Source of the DNA: Candidatus Gastranaerophilales bacterium
Lineage (GTDB): Bacteria; Cyanobacteriota; Vampirovibrionia; Gastranaerophilales; Gastranaerophilaceae
Direction: 5' to 3'
NCBI GenBank assembly: GCA_017560095.1
Contig: JAFYOU010000034.1
Span: forward strand, 1-64,000
DNA: 64,000 nt
Numbering within the stretch: position 1 is the stretch's first letter; every line of letters begins with the position of its first letter. The position numbers and the translations under genes are program-made. Under the pieces are notes generated by a model. The model was not told the origin of the DNA. It saw only the letters and a program-made list of their open reading frames with translations, and did no database searches. This document shows positions 42,783-51,911 of this stretch, one piece after another.

Positions 42783-43704
42783 AATTGAAAGATTTGAAAA
42801 TCTTCAAACAACTATTAAATTAAATCCTAAAAATTTTCAAGCAAGAAGAGAACTCATAATGTTATGTTTAGATATGGGTTTTGAGAAAGTTGCAATGCAT
42901 CATATTAAGTATTTGCTTAATGTTTTTCCGGATGATGCAAATTTGTATTTTAATGCTGGAATTTGCTGGGAAAAATTGAAAAATTTTGATAATGCGCTTC
43001 TGGCTTATGAAAAAGCAGTTGAATTAAAGCCTGATGAACCTGATTTTTTGTATAATTTAGCACTTGTGTATGAAGCAAAAGGTGATATAGATGCAGCAAT
43101 GGATAACTTTAAAAAAGTTATTTATTATAAAAATGAAGATTCAAATGCTTTTTTTTCAATCGGGATTTTGTATTCAAAGAAAAACGATATTAAAACCGCT
43201 ATAAAATGTTTTAAAAAGGCGATAGAGTACAATTATAGTGATTATTTTGCACATTTTTATTTGGCTTGCGAGTATAAAAAGCTAGGTGAAATAGATTTTG
43301 CACTCAGTGAATATAGAAAAGTTCTTGAACTTTCCCCAGATTATTCTTGGGCATATTTTAACATTGCACAAATTTATTTTGAATTAAATAGATTAGAAGA
43401 TGCTGTAATAATGTTGAGAAAAACAATTGAAAAAAATCCTAAAGATATGGAGGCTTATAAGTTACTTTCGCAAATAATGATAAAACAAGGGCAAATTGAT
43501 GATGCACTTGAAATGCTTACAGATATTGCTCAAAACAATGAAAATGGCGATATTTATTATTTAATGGCTAGGATTTTTGAGTTAAATGAAGATAATGATT
43601 CTCGAAGAGATTGTCTTGAGTTGGCTTTAAATTATAATGACACATTAACATTTCCAATTGAAAGCATAAAGCAAGAATTAAAAGAAGTCGGGTTAATAAC
43701 TTAA
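42775..43704 (+). CDS. TPR repeat protein
   Basis: 309 residues filled with about seven tetratricopeptide repeats (from about residue 20), recognised by the W/L-G-Y-A-F-A-P pattern, for example ALLAYEKAVELKPDEPDFLYNLA and AISFFKKA-like units. Such proteins are scaffolds for protein complexes. It overlaps the SRWYD gene by 8 nt, so it probably works with that protein or with the upstream fixCX gene products. No signal peptide. Which partner it binds cannot be deduced. Confidence 0.9.
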   Translation: MNEIERFENLQTTIKLNPKNFQARRELIMLCLDMGFEKVAMHHIKYLLNVFPDDANLYFNAGICWEKLKNFDNALLAYEKAVELKPDEPDFLYNLALVYEAKGDIDAAMDNFKKVIYYKNEDSNAFFSIGILYSKKNDIKTAIKCFKKAIEYNYSDYFAHFYLACEYKKLGEIDFALSEYRKVLELSPDYSWAYFNIAQIYFELNRLEDAVIMLRKTIEKNPKDMEAYKLLSQIMIKQGQIDDALEMLTDIAQNNENGDIYYLMARIFELNEDNDSRRDCLELALNYNDTLTFPIESIKQELKEVGLIT

Positions 43705-43710
43705 CATATT

Positions 43711-43739
43711 TTGTCCATGCTTTAAAATTGGGCTAAAAT
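43711..43739 (+). promoter_or_regulatory. Promoter of nrdG
   Basis: TTGTCC (43711-43716), 17-nt spacer, TAAAAT (43734-43739). The gene also has a strong GGGGAG ribosome site before ATG 43761, so this is a normal led promoter. Confidence 0.55.
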
Positions 43740-43760
43740 GATAAAAACGAAGGGGAGAAT

Positions 43761-44255
43761 ATGAATTATCATAACATTACAAAAGATGATATGCTGAATG
43801 GAGATGGTTTAAGAGTAGTTTTGTGGGTATCTGGATGTACTCATTGTTGTGATGGTTGTCAAAATCCAGAAACTTGGGAAGTTTCAAGTGGAATAGAGTT
43901 TGATGCAAGCGCAAAAGAAGAATTATTTGAAGCGCTTGAGCCAGATTATATTTCAGGAATTACATTTTCAGGCGGTGATCCTTTGCATCCGTTTAATAGG
44001 GCTGAAGTTTTGGGTATTGCTAAAGAACTTAAAGAAAAGATGCCTTCCAAGACTGTTTGGTTGTATACCGGTTTTTTATGGGAAGAAATTAAAGATGCAA
44101 TTGATTTATCAAGCATTGACGTTTTAGTTGATGGTGAATTTAAGCAAGAATTAAATGATAATAATTTAAAATGGATAGGTAGCTCAAATCAAAGAATAAT
44201 TGATGTTCAAGCAACTTTAAAAGAAGACAGCATTGTACTCCATTGCAAAAATTAA
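43761..44255 (+). CDS. nrdG: Anaerobic ribonucleoside-triphosphate reductase activating protein
   Basis: 164 residues, radical-SAM. The Cys triad CTHCCDGC (CxxxCxxC reading C-THC-C-DG-C) near residue 26, GGDPL at about 73-77, and the NPETW after the Cys motif fit NrdG. It generates the glycyl radical in NrdD, allowing DNA precursor synthesis without oxygen, consistent with an anaerobe. nrdD is not adjacent. Converges with the exporter operon, overlapping its 3' end by 4 nt. Confidence 0.92.
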   Translation: MNYHNITKDDMLNGDGLRVVLWVSGCTHCCDGCQNPETWEVSSGIEFDASAKEELFEALEPDYISGITFSGGDPLHPFNRAEVLGIAKELKEKMPSKTVWLYTGFLWEEIKDAIDLSSIDVLVDGEFKQELNDNNLKWIGSSNQRIIDVQATLKEDSIVLHCKN

Positions 44256-45358
44256 TTATTTAATTTAAAGCTCAAACGAGCTAAATAAAACATTAAAAAA
44301 CTAATAACAATTAAAGGGATGAGATTAGTTAGTACTGTTTGATAATCCATCCCTTTAAAATATATTCCTTTATTTAAAAACATATAATATCTAATTGGGT
44401 TAAACGCGCTTATATGTTGAAAAAATAAGGGCATATCTTCAATTGGAGATACAAAACCAGACAACAAAACTGCCGGTGTTTGAAAAGCAAAAACTCCTAA
44501 AACTGCTTGTTGTTGAGTGTATGAAAAAGATGAAATAAATAAACCAATTGCAACAACTGAAGTTAGGGCGATTATTGTCATAATTAAATAAAGAAAGATA
44601 TTACCTAAAAAAGGCACTCTAAAACAAAAAATAACAATTAAGGTAATTGCAATACTTGAAATAAAAGCAACAATTAAAGGTGGAATTGTTTTTGAAAATA
44701 AAATCTCATCATTTGATAATGGACTAACCAATAATTGATTAAATGTCCCTAATTCTCGCTCTCGAGCAATAGAGAGCGCAGATAATAATAAACATAAAAC
44801 CATTGAAAGCATAACAATTAAACTAACCGTTAAAAACCATTTATATTCAATATTTGGATTGAACCAATTTCTTGTTATGACATTTATTTTGGGAGATTTT
44901 AAATTTTGCAATTCATTTGAATAATTTGAAATAATTGTACTTGCATATCCTGAAGCTAAAGATGCGCTATTTGTTTGTCTGCCATCAGCTATAATTAAAA
45001 CATCCGCTCCGTTTCCATTTTTAATTTTGCGTGAAAAATCATTTTGAATAATTAAACCAAGTTGAGATTTTGTAAAATTAATATCATTTTTTAGTTCTTC
45101 TTTTGTGTTAACAAAATTAATTTTTCTAAACCACTTCGAAGCGTTAAATTTTGAAGTTAATTCTCTTGATTCATAAGTTTTAGCATAGTCCAAAATTGAA
45201 ATATCTATATTTTTGACCTCCATTGTAATTGCATGGGCAAAGACTAAAAGTTGTAAAATTGGCGGAGTAATGATTAAAGCTCTACTTTTTGAGTCTTTAA
45301 AAATAGATAAAAATTCTTTTTTAATTAAAGATAAAATTCGAATTAGTCTTCCTTGCAC
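44252..45358 (-). CDS. ABC-2 type transport permease (YbhR-like)
   Basis: 368 residues. N-terminal helix (about 25-45), a large extracytoplasmic segment (about 48-170), then five or six helices. The stretch LSIARERELGTFNQLLVSPL is the conserved ABC-2 loop. Closest to YbhR-type permeases. It overlaps the next permease by 16 nt. It forms a heterodimer with the sister permease and the double ATPase upstream in the operon, and probably exports a drug or metabolite across both membranes through the TolC-like protein. Confidence 0.9.
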   Translation of the reverse strand: MQGRLIRILSLIKKEFLSIFKDSKSRALIITPPILQLLVFAHAITMEVKNIDISILDYAKTYESRELTSKFNASKWFRKINFVNTKEELKNDINFTKSQLGLIIQNDFSRKIKNGNGADVLIIADGRQTNSASLASGYASTIISNYSNELQNLKSPKINVITRNWFNPNIEYKWFLTVSLIVMLSMVLCLLLSALSIARERELGTFNQLLVSPLSNDEILFSKTIPPLIVAFISSIAITLIVIFCFRVPFLGNIFLYLIMTIIALTSVVAIGLFISSFSYTQQQAVLGVFAFQTPAVLLSGFVSPIEDMPLFFQHISAFNPIRYYMFLNKGIYFKGMDYQTVLTNLIPLIVISFLMFYLARLSFKLNN

Positions 45359-46458
45359 TTTTCGAGCCTCAAATTAATATTTCTAAAAACTATAAAAAAT
45401 AAAAATATTCCTAAAATCGCCAAATAAATAGAATTTAAAAGAACTATTTTAACTATAGTTCCCGCCATAAATTCGCTTTGCATAAAAATAATAAAATACC
45501 TAGGCGGTAAAATTGCCGTTAAATATTGAAAAATAATTGGCATAGATGAAATTGGATAAATCAAACCAGATAAAAGCATTGCAGGCAAAAGCCCAAAAGA
45601 TAAAGCGGTTTGAGAAGCACTAAATTGCTCCTTAAAACTAGAGCTAATTGTTAAACCAACTCCTAAACAACAAAAAAGATATAGCGCTCCAACAAAAAAT
45701 AAAATTAAAAAATTTCCTCTAAATGGAATTTGAAAAACAAAAACAGTCAAAAAAACATTAAACAAAAAAGAACAAAACCCTAAAACAAAATAAGGAACAT
45801 ATTTTCCAACCACAAAATCTAATTTAGTAATTGATGTTGAATAAATTGCTTCAATCGTTCCTCTCTCCCATTCTCGAGCTATAACTAAAGCTGTTAAAAG
45901 CATTCCGATTAAATTCATTGTAATTGCAAGTGACCCTGGGAGAATAAAATGATGCGAATTAATATCTTGATTAAACCAAAAACGCACAATAGGATTAATT
46001 AAAGGCTTTTGATTTTGATAGATTGAAATATTAAGCCAAGAATTCATAATTGATTGAGCATAACTTGAAACGTAATTTGCTAAATTTGCTTCAGAGCCAT
46101 CTGTTATAACTAATGCATCTGCATTTTGATTTCGCTCCAATTTTTTTGTAAAGTCATTTGGTAAAATCAGCGCCCCTTTTAATTTTGAATTTTTAATTTC
46201 ATCATACATTTTATCTTTTGAATCAAAATATTTAACTTTAATATAGCCGCTATGGTTGAATGAATTAATTAAAGTTGAGATTTTTGGATTATTATCGTCA
46301 TTTTTAATACCAAGTGTCACTTTTACCGTATCTAAATTAACTCCATAACGATATAAAATTAAAATTACGACAGGTAAAACAAAAGCAATTAATATGCTTG
46401 ATGGGTCACGTATAATTTGGTTAAATTCTTTTTTAATTAATGCTGCTACGGCACTCAT
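45343..46458 (-). CDS. ABC-2 type transport permease (YbhS-like)
   Basis: 371 residues. Same layout as the preceding permease: helix (about 23-40), extracytoplasmic domain, and five helices, with LVIAREWERGTIEAIYSTSI as the cytoplasmic loop. Homologous to its neighbour, so the pair arose by duplication. Overlap of 16 nt and 2-nt gap to the ATPase gene show operon organisation. Substrate unknown; YbhFSR-type exporters handle a range of antibiotics and cations. Confidence 0.9.
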   Translation of the reverse strand: MSAVAALIKKEFNQIIRDPSSILIAFVLPVVILILYRYGVNLDTVKVTLGIKNDDNNPKISTLINSFNHSGYIKVKYFDSKDKMYDEIKNSKLKGALILPNDFTKKLERNQNADALVITDGSEANLANYVSSYAQSIMNSWLNISIYQNQKPLINPIVRFWFNQDINSHHFILPGSLAITMNLIGMLLTALVIAREWERGTIEAIYSTSITKLDFVVGKYVPYFVLGFCSFLFNVFLTVFVFQIPFRGNFLILFFVGALYLFCCLGVGLTISSSFKEQFSASQTALSFGLLPAMLLSGLIYPISSMPIIFQYLTAILPPRYFIIFMQSEFMAGTIVKIVLLNSIYLAILGIFLFFIVFRNINLRLEKCKED

Positions 46459-46459
46459 T

Positions 46460-47941
46460 TTACTCTCTTTTTTCTTTAATTAATTTTATAAAAGTTTCAT
46501 TCATATCTTTTGCATTTGCATTTTTAATTAAAGCCTCGGGTTTATCAAGAGCTATAATTTCACCGTTATAAAAAAGACTAATATTATCGCAAAACTTTGC
46601 TTCATCCATAAAATGTGTCGTAACTAAAACACTTACTCCAATATTTGATAGCGCTTTTATATGATTCCAAAATTCTTTTCTTTGAATCGCATCAACTCCT
46701 GATGTTGGCTCATCTAAAAACAAAATTGGTGGCTGATGAATTAATGCGCAAGATAGTGATAATCTTTGCTTAAAACCTAAAGGTAAAAGTGAAGTTTGGG
46801 TATTTTTATATTCTTTAAGTTCAAAAACATTTATCATTCTATTTATTTTTTCTTTTTTATCAAGCCCAGATAAACCATAAACTCCAGCGAAAAATTCTAG
46901 GTTATCTATCACGGATAATCTAGAATATAAAGAAAACTTTTGAGCCATATAACCAAGATATTGTCTTGCTGTAGCTGGTTTTTTTTCTACATCAACACCC
47001 ATAATAAACCCAGTCCCACTTGTTGGTTTTAATAATGCGCACATCATTTTAAAAGTTGTTGATTTTCCAGCTCCATTTGGCCCCAAAAGTCCAAAAATTT
47101 CACCTTTTTTAATACAAAAAGAATTATTTTTAACCGCCCAAAAATCTCCAAATCTTTTAGATAAATTATTTGCAACAACTGTGCAATCTTCGATGTAGTC
47201 TTTTATATGATAATTTTTTGCAACTAATGACGGATGTTCAACATATCCTCCCATTAATTCAATAACTTTTTTTTCAAAAGTTTCAAAGTTTTTACCTAAA
47301 GACTTAGTGTTACCCGAAAAAATAACTCTACCTTTATCTAAAATTACACTTAAATCAAAATTAAAAGCTTCATCTAAATATGAGCTCGACCAAATAACAC
47401 TTGTATTTTTATTAATAGATTTTTTAACTAAATCTAATAATTCAAGACGAGATAGTGGATCTACCCCAACGCATGGTTCATCTAAAATCAAAAGCTCGGG
47501 TTCACCCAATAAAGCGCAAGCTAAGCCTAATTTTTGTTTCATTCCTCCTGATAAATCTCCAGCTAAGCGATTTTTAAAGGGTTTTAGGGTAGTAAAATCT
47601 AGCAACTTTTCAAAATCGTTATCACTTTTTTTCAATTTTGCATACAAATTTAAATTTTCAATAACCGTTAAATCTTCGTATAGCCCAAATTTTTGAGGCA
47701 TATAGCCAACTAAATTAACAATTCTTTCTTTATCTTTTTTAGGATTTAAATTAAGAGTAGAAACAACACCATTTGTTGGACATAAAAGCCCTACAATTAA
47801 CCTCAAAAGTGTAGTTTTACCTGCGCCATCTGCCCCTAAAAGTGCTACAATTTTTCCTTTTTCAAAAGACAAATTAATATTATTTAGAGCAATCGTATCT
47901 TCAAAATTTTTATCAAGACTTTTTATTTCAACGCTATTCAT
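46460..47941 (-). CDS. ABC transporter ATP-binding protein with two NBDs (YbhF-like)
   Basis: About 493 residues from ATG 47941 (GAGG 6 nt upstream); a longer frame to 47971 would overlap the HlyD gene more and was not used. Two ATPase domains fused: first Walker A GADGAGKTT, signature LSGGMKQK, Walker B LLILDEPCVG; second GPNGAGKST, a degenerate signature LPLGFKQRLS and ILFLDEPTSG. The second domain has a non-canonical LSGGQ replaced by LPLGFKQR. YbhF and RbbA-like proteins have this arrangement. It powers the two ABC-2 permeases. Confidence 0.94.
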   Translation of the reverse strand: MNSVEIKSLDKNFEDTIALNNINLSFEKGKIVALLGADGAGKTTLLRLIVGLLCPTNGVVSTLNLNPKKDKERIVNLVGYMPQKFGLYEDLTVIENLNLYAKLKKSDNDFEKLLDFTTLKPFKNRLAGDLSGGMKQKLGLACALLGEPELLILDEPCVGVDPLSRLELLDLVKKSINKNTSVIWSSSYLDEAFNFDLSVILDKGRVIFSGNTKSLGKNFETFEKKVIELMGGYVEHPSLVAKNYHIKDYIEDCTVVANNLSKRFGDFWAVKNNSFCIKKGEIFGLLGPNGAGKSTTFKMMCALLKPTSGTGFIMGVDVEKKPATARQYLGYMAQKFSLYSRLSVIDNLEFFAGVYGLSGLDKKEKINRMINVFELKEYKNTQTSLLPLGFKQRLSLSCALIHQPPILFLDEPTSGVDAIQRKEFWNHIKALSNIGVSVLVTTHFMDEAKFCDNISLFYNGEIIALDKPEALIKNANAKDMNETFIKLIKEKRE

Positions 47942-48791
47942 TTTTAACCTCATTAAGAGGTATTTCAACACTTACAGGCATGCCTTGACGTAAATATTCA
48001 TCTACTTCATCAATATAAACACGAATCCTATAAACTAAATCTGTTCTTAAATCTTGAGTTTGAACAGTTTTAGGTGTAAATTCTGCAATTGGTGAAATAT
48101 AGCCAATATAGCCCTCATATTTTTTCTTTTTACCTGTTTTGGAGTCAATTGTATCTGTTAAAACATAAGCTTTTTTCCCATATTTAATATTTCCTAAATC
48201 TGTTTCTTTGATATATGTTCTAACCCAAATGGGACGAGTTAAGCTCATTACAAAAACATTTTGATTAGCATTTACTCTTGCCCCCACTTCTTGAGCTCTT
48301 GTTGTAATTATGCCATCTTGAGGTGCTGCCATCACCGTATAATCCAATTGATTTTTTTGAAATTCTAAATTAGCTTCATTTTGTTTATAATTTGCATTTG
48401 ATAAATCTTTAGTGTTTAAAAGTGTGTCGCATTCTTGCTTTGAATTTGTTCCATCTTTGCATAATTCAAGATTTCTTTTGTATTTATTATTATCTTCTTT
48501 TGCTTGCGCTTTGGATGATTCAGTCAAATATTTCGCTTTATTATAGTTTGCAACATAATCTTTATCAATTAATTTAGCTAAAATCTGTCCTTTTTTAACA
48601 TAATCTCCTTCTTCAACATAAATTTTTTCAATAATTCCAGACACTTGAAAAGAAAGGTCAACCGTTCGAATTTCTATATTTCCATAGGTTTTAATAATAC
48701 TATTGTCTTTTTTATTTAAAAGAAAATATACAATTACGCCAATTGTTAAAGCTAAAATAATTAAAGAAATTATGATAATTTTTTTCTTCAT
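47934..48791 (-). CDS. HlyD-family periplasmic adaptor (YbhG-like)
   Basis: 285 residues. One N-terminal membrane helix (about 5-25), a biotinyl-lipoyl-like beta domain (IEKIYVEEGDYVKKGQILAKL), a coiled-coil hairpin (about 85-150) and the matching C-terminal half (AAPQDGIITTRAQEVGARV), then a beta-barrel. It links the inner-membrane ABC exporter to the outer-membrane channel. It overlaps the ATPase gene by 8 nt and the TolC-like gene by 4 nt. Confidence 0.94.
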   Translation of the reverse strand: MKKKIIIISLIILALTIGVIVYFLLNKKDNSIIKTYGNIEIRTVDLSFQVSGIIEKIYVEEGDYVKKGQILAKLIDKDYVANYNKAKYLTESSKAQAKEDNNKYKRNLELCKDGTNSKQECDTLLNTKDLSNANYKQNEANLEFQKNQLDYTVMAAPQDGIITTRAQEVGARVNANQNVFVMSLTRPIWVRTYIKETDLGNIKYGKKAYVLTDTIDSKTGKKKKYEGYIGYISPIAEFTPKTVQTQDLRTDLVYRIRVYIDEVDEYLRQGMPVSVEIPLNEVKNE

Positions 48792-50110
48792 AGCTCACCA
48801 CCAAGTGCTTTATATAAAGTAAAATAATCATTTAGGCGATTTGCTCTAACGTATGCAAAAAGCTGTTCTTTTTGATTTAAACTATTTTTATTTTGCAGGT
48901 ATTCAATTTTTGAAATTGTCCCAGATTTCAATTTGCGCTTTGAAGCAAGATAATTTTTTGTTTCATAATCTACTTGATTTTTTGAATAATCTTGCGCTAG
49001 TGTATCTTGTTTAATCAAATTAAGCGCATTAACAACTTCTTTTATTGCATTTAAATCTGCTTGCAAATATTTTTCCATCAACTCATAATATCTTGTTTTT
49101 TTGATTTTTAAATTGGCAAATTTAGCTCCACCCTTAAAAATGTCTTGAGTTAAACCTGCAAATAAATATGCAAAAGATGAATCCCAATTAAAAAAATTGC
49201 CACCTCCTGCGGTATCAAATCCTAAAAATCCAAAAACATTAAATGACGGCAAAAATTCTTTTTTCGCTACACGGATATCAATTTTAGCACTCTTTAGTTG
49301 ATTTTCAATTTCAATTAAATCAGGACGTAAATAGATTAAATCACTTTCAATGCAAGTTGGAATAACTTTTTGATATTCAAAATTTTCTAGTTTTCCTCTC
49401 TCGATATTTTCACAATTATATGCACTTCGACCAATTAAGCTTGCAAAATTATACAAATTTGTTTTTTGTTGTTTAATTAAATTTTCAAGCAGTACTTTTT
49501 GAGAATCTAATTCAGAAAAAATATCATTTAAATCAATAAAACTAATTACTCCAAAATTATATTTATTCTTGTTAAAATCTCTATTTTGTTTTTTATCAGC
49601 TACAATTTCTTTTTGCTTTTGAATTAAATAATCGAAAAGTAAAATATTAATATAAGTATTTGCAATATCTGTCAATAACGAAATATAAGTTGCTTTTTGA
49701 TTAGCTAACGATGCTTTATATAATTTCTTTTTGGATAGAGTTTTATCTCTATTTTTAAGCCAAAAATCAGGTTCATATATTGCCCTAAATGGTAAAATAT
49801 AAGAATTTCTTTTGATTAAAACATTAGTGTCACCTGTTGGAACGCTTGCTCCAACGTAATTGCTTCCAACAGCCAATTCGGGCAATTGTTTTGCAAATTG
49901 ATTTGATATTTCATATCTAAATTGTTCAACTCTATAGTTTGCTTGTTTTAAATCATGATTATTTTCAAGAGCTTCTTGAATATATTTTTCAAAACATTCG
50001 TCATTAAAATGTTTAAAAAATTCTGTATTAATTGGAATAGCATGTGCAATTAATACATTTAATAAAAAAATGATAAAAAATAGCTTTTTCATAAAAGAAT
50101 TTTTTATCAT
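48788..50110 (-). CDS. TolC-family outer membrane efflux protein
   Basis: 440 residues (422 if ATG 50092 is used). A signal peptide (MKKLFFIIFLLNVLIAHA) follows the first Met pair, favouring 50092 as biological start, but no ribosome site separates the two. The remainder has the alternating coiled coils and beta segments of outer-membrane efflux proteins, with YEPDFWLKNRDK, LRPDLIEIENQLKSAKIDIRVAKKEFLPS and SGTISKIEYLQNKNSLNQ. It forms the outer-membrane channel of the operon's exporter. First gene of a five-gene minus-strand operon. Confidence 0.9.
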   Translation of the reverse strand: MIKNSFMKKLFFIIFLLNVLIAHAIPINTEFFKHFNDECFEKYIQEALENNHDLKQANYRVEQFRYEISNQFAKQLPELAVGSNYVGASVPTGDTNVLIKRNSYILPFRAIYEPDFWLKNRDKTLSKKKLYKASLANQKATYISLLTDIANTYINILLFDYLIQKQKEIVADKKQNRDFNKNKYNFGVISFIDLNDIFSELDSQKVLLENLIKQQKTNLYNFASLIGRSAYNCENIERGKLENFEYQKVIPTCIESDLIYLRPDLIEIENQLKSAKIDIRVAKKEFLPSFNVFGFLGFDTAGGGNFFNWDSSFAYLFAGLTQDIFKGGAKFANLKIKKTRYYELMEKYLQADLNAIKEVVNALNLIKQDTLAQDYSKNQVDYETKNYLASKRKLKSGTISKIEYLQNKNSLNQKEQLFAYVRANRLNDYFTLYKALGGEL

Positions 50111-50150
50111 TTTAATATTTTTTTAAATTAGCACTTTGGGCTAAATCTAA

Positions 50151-50630
50151 TTATTTTTTTATGGTTAGTCTTTCTAAAAACCTTGCAAAGCGAACAATTA
50201 AGTTTTCTTCGTCTTTTGAAATTGAATCAACTAAAATCGTCGTCATACCTGCTCTTTCTCCGCCAAAAATGTCACTTAGTGGTCTATCGCCAATCATTGC
50301 AACAGTATTTGGTTCAAGCCCTAAATCTTTGCAGGCCTTTAATAGTGTTCTTGGATTTGGTTTAGCAGCTGCTGGATAAATTGGAATATCTGTTTGGGAT
50401 TTAGCTTTTGCTATATATTCTTTATTTTTATTGTTTGTAATGATAGCTAATTTAAAGTTAGCTTTTAAATCATTTAAAAATTGAATGGTTTGAAAAGAAA
50501 ATTTTCCACTTTTTGATTTCATTAAAGTTGAATCCAAATCGAAAAATAAAGCTTTTATACCTATGTTTTTTAGTTCAGTTAAATCTATATCATAAATCGA
50601 TTCTATATTATAGTTTGGTTCAAATAACAT
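50151..50630 (-). CDS. yqeG: YqeG-family HAD phosphatase
   Basis: 159 residues, HAD IIIA-type. Motif I FFDLDSTL (DxDxT variant), motif II in AIITNN, motif III in AKPNPRTLL and motif IV MIGDRPLSDIFG. YqeG phosphatases act on phosphatidylglycerol phosphate in some organisms (PgsB/GEP4-like) and are otherwise unassigned. The ATG follows the U32 gene stop with no gap (TAAATG), so the two are co-translated. Note CdsA, also a phospholipid gene, occurs elsewhere in this window. Confidence 0.9.
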   Translation of the reverse strand: MLFEPNYNIESIYDIDLTELKNIGIKALFFDLDSTLMKSKSGKFSFQTIQFLNDLKANFKLAIITNNKNKEYIAKAKSQTDIPIYPAAAKPNPRTLLKACKDLGLEPNTVAMIGDRPLSDIFGGERAGMTTILVDSISKDEENLIVRFARFLERLTIKK

Positions 50631-51860
50631 TTAGACAAACTCCTTCATCCCCTTTGTTCTTATAAGTGCATATTTGGCTTCGCTTTTCCAAGTATCATCA
50701 TCAGCATCAAATGTTAAATTAATTTCGTCATTTGTATTTGCAACGTCTACTTCACCCTTTTTGTTGTGATCGATTTTAACGACACGAGCTAATGTTGCAT
50801 AATTTGGCGTGATGATTTCTATTTCGTCACCTAATAAAATTTTATTTTTAATTAAAAATTCATATGTATTATTTTCGATTTCTTTTTGACAAATTCCAAG
50901 AAAATCCGAACCGGCAAGACCTTTAGATATATCATAAGAATAACTTGTTGAATTATTATCACCCAAGAAAAATCCTTCAGTATAGCCTCGGTTTCCTACT
51001 TTTTTAAGTTCTTCAAATGCTGTATCTGTATTAATTTTTCCATCAATAACTTGACGATAAGTTTTTGCTACAGCTGAAACGTAATATAAACTTTTTGTTC
51101 TTCCTTCAACTTTAAATGAATCTATGCCAAGTTCGCAAAGTTTTTTAATATGATGAACAAGGCATAAATCTTTAGTTGACATGATGTGTGAGCCTTTATC
51201 ATCTTGAACGATTTCAAAATATTCATTCGGTCTTGTCTCTTCTAGTAACTTATAGCTCCATCTGCAAGCTTGAGCGCAATTTCCTTGATTTGCTTGGCGT
51301 TCACCTTTTGTCATATAGTCAGATAATAGACATCTTCCAGAATAACCCATGCATTGAGCGCCATGAATAAACATTTCAAGCTCGGTGTCAGGGCAATTTT
51401 TTCTGATTGTTTCAATTTGTTTATAAGATAATTCGCGAGCTAAAACTACGCGAGTTGCGCCAAGATCTCTCCAAAATTTAACTGTTTCGGAATTTAGTAT
51501 ATTTGTTTGTGTTGAAATATGCATTTCTATTTCTGGAATTGCATTTTTAATTGTTCTATAAATTCCAAAATCACTTACAATTAGCGCATGAGGCTTAGCA
51601 TCTGCTATTACATCGATGGCTTTGTGTAATTTTTCAATGTCTTTATCATAGGCAAAAATATTTAGCGTGCAATAAACTTTTTTATTTAAAGAATTTGCGA
51701 TTTCAACTGCTGTTTTCAAGTTGGTTTCGTCAATTAATTCACCTTTTCTTAAAGCTCTTAGTGAAAAATCGACAAGCCCTAAATATACTGCATCTGCGCC
51801 ATATGCAAATGCATATTTCATTTTTTCGATACTTCCTGCAGGCATTAATAATTCATTCAT
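50631..51860 (-). CDS. Peptidase U32 family protein (TrhP/YegQ-like)
   Basis: 409 residues. Conserved U32 signature around MFIHGAQCMGYSGRC, SDYMTKGERQANQGNCAQ and ACRWSYKLLEE. TrhP-type U32 proteins hydroxylate uridine in tRNA, using an iron-sulfur cluster; others are annotated as collagenase-like. C-terminal domain with the ASALKRFKV-like core TKSLYYVSAVAKTYRQ. Function as tRNA hydroxylase is a family inference. ATG follows TAAAAT by 6 nt with no ribosome site. It leads yqeG. Confidence 0.87.
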   Translation of the reverse strand: MNELLMPAGSIEKMKYAFAYGADAVYLGLVDFSLRALRKGELIDETNLKTAVEIANSLNKKVYCTLNIFAYDKDIEKLHKAIDVIADAKPHALIVSDFGIYRTIKNAIPEIEMHISTQTNILNSETVKFWRDLGATRVVLARELSYKQIETIRKNCPDTELEMFIHGAQCMGYSGRCLLSDYMTKGERQANQGNCAQACRWSYKLLEETRPNEYFEIVQDDKGSHIMSTKDLCLVHHIKKLCELGIDSFKVEGRTKSLYYVSAVAKTYRQVIDGKINTDTAFEELKKVGNRGYTEGFFLGDNNSTSYSYDISKGLAGSDFLGICQKEIENNTYEFLIKNKILLGDEIEIITPNYATLARVVKIDHNKKGEVDVANTNDEINLTFDADDDTWKSEAKYALIRTKGMKEFV

Positions 51861-51872
51861 AGCTTAATTTTA
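51861..51872 (-). promoter_or_regulatory. -10 element 6 nt before the U32 gene
   Basis: Minus-strand TAAAAT (51872-51867), 6 nt, ATG at 51860. No Shine-Dalgarno sequence; no clear -35. Confidence 0.45.
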
Positions 51873-51911
51873 ACAAAAACATGGTAAAATTAATTAAAAA
51901 GGAGTTAGGAA

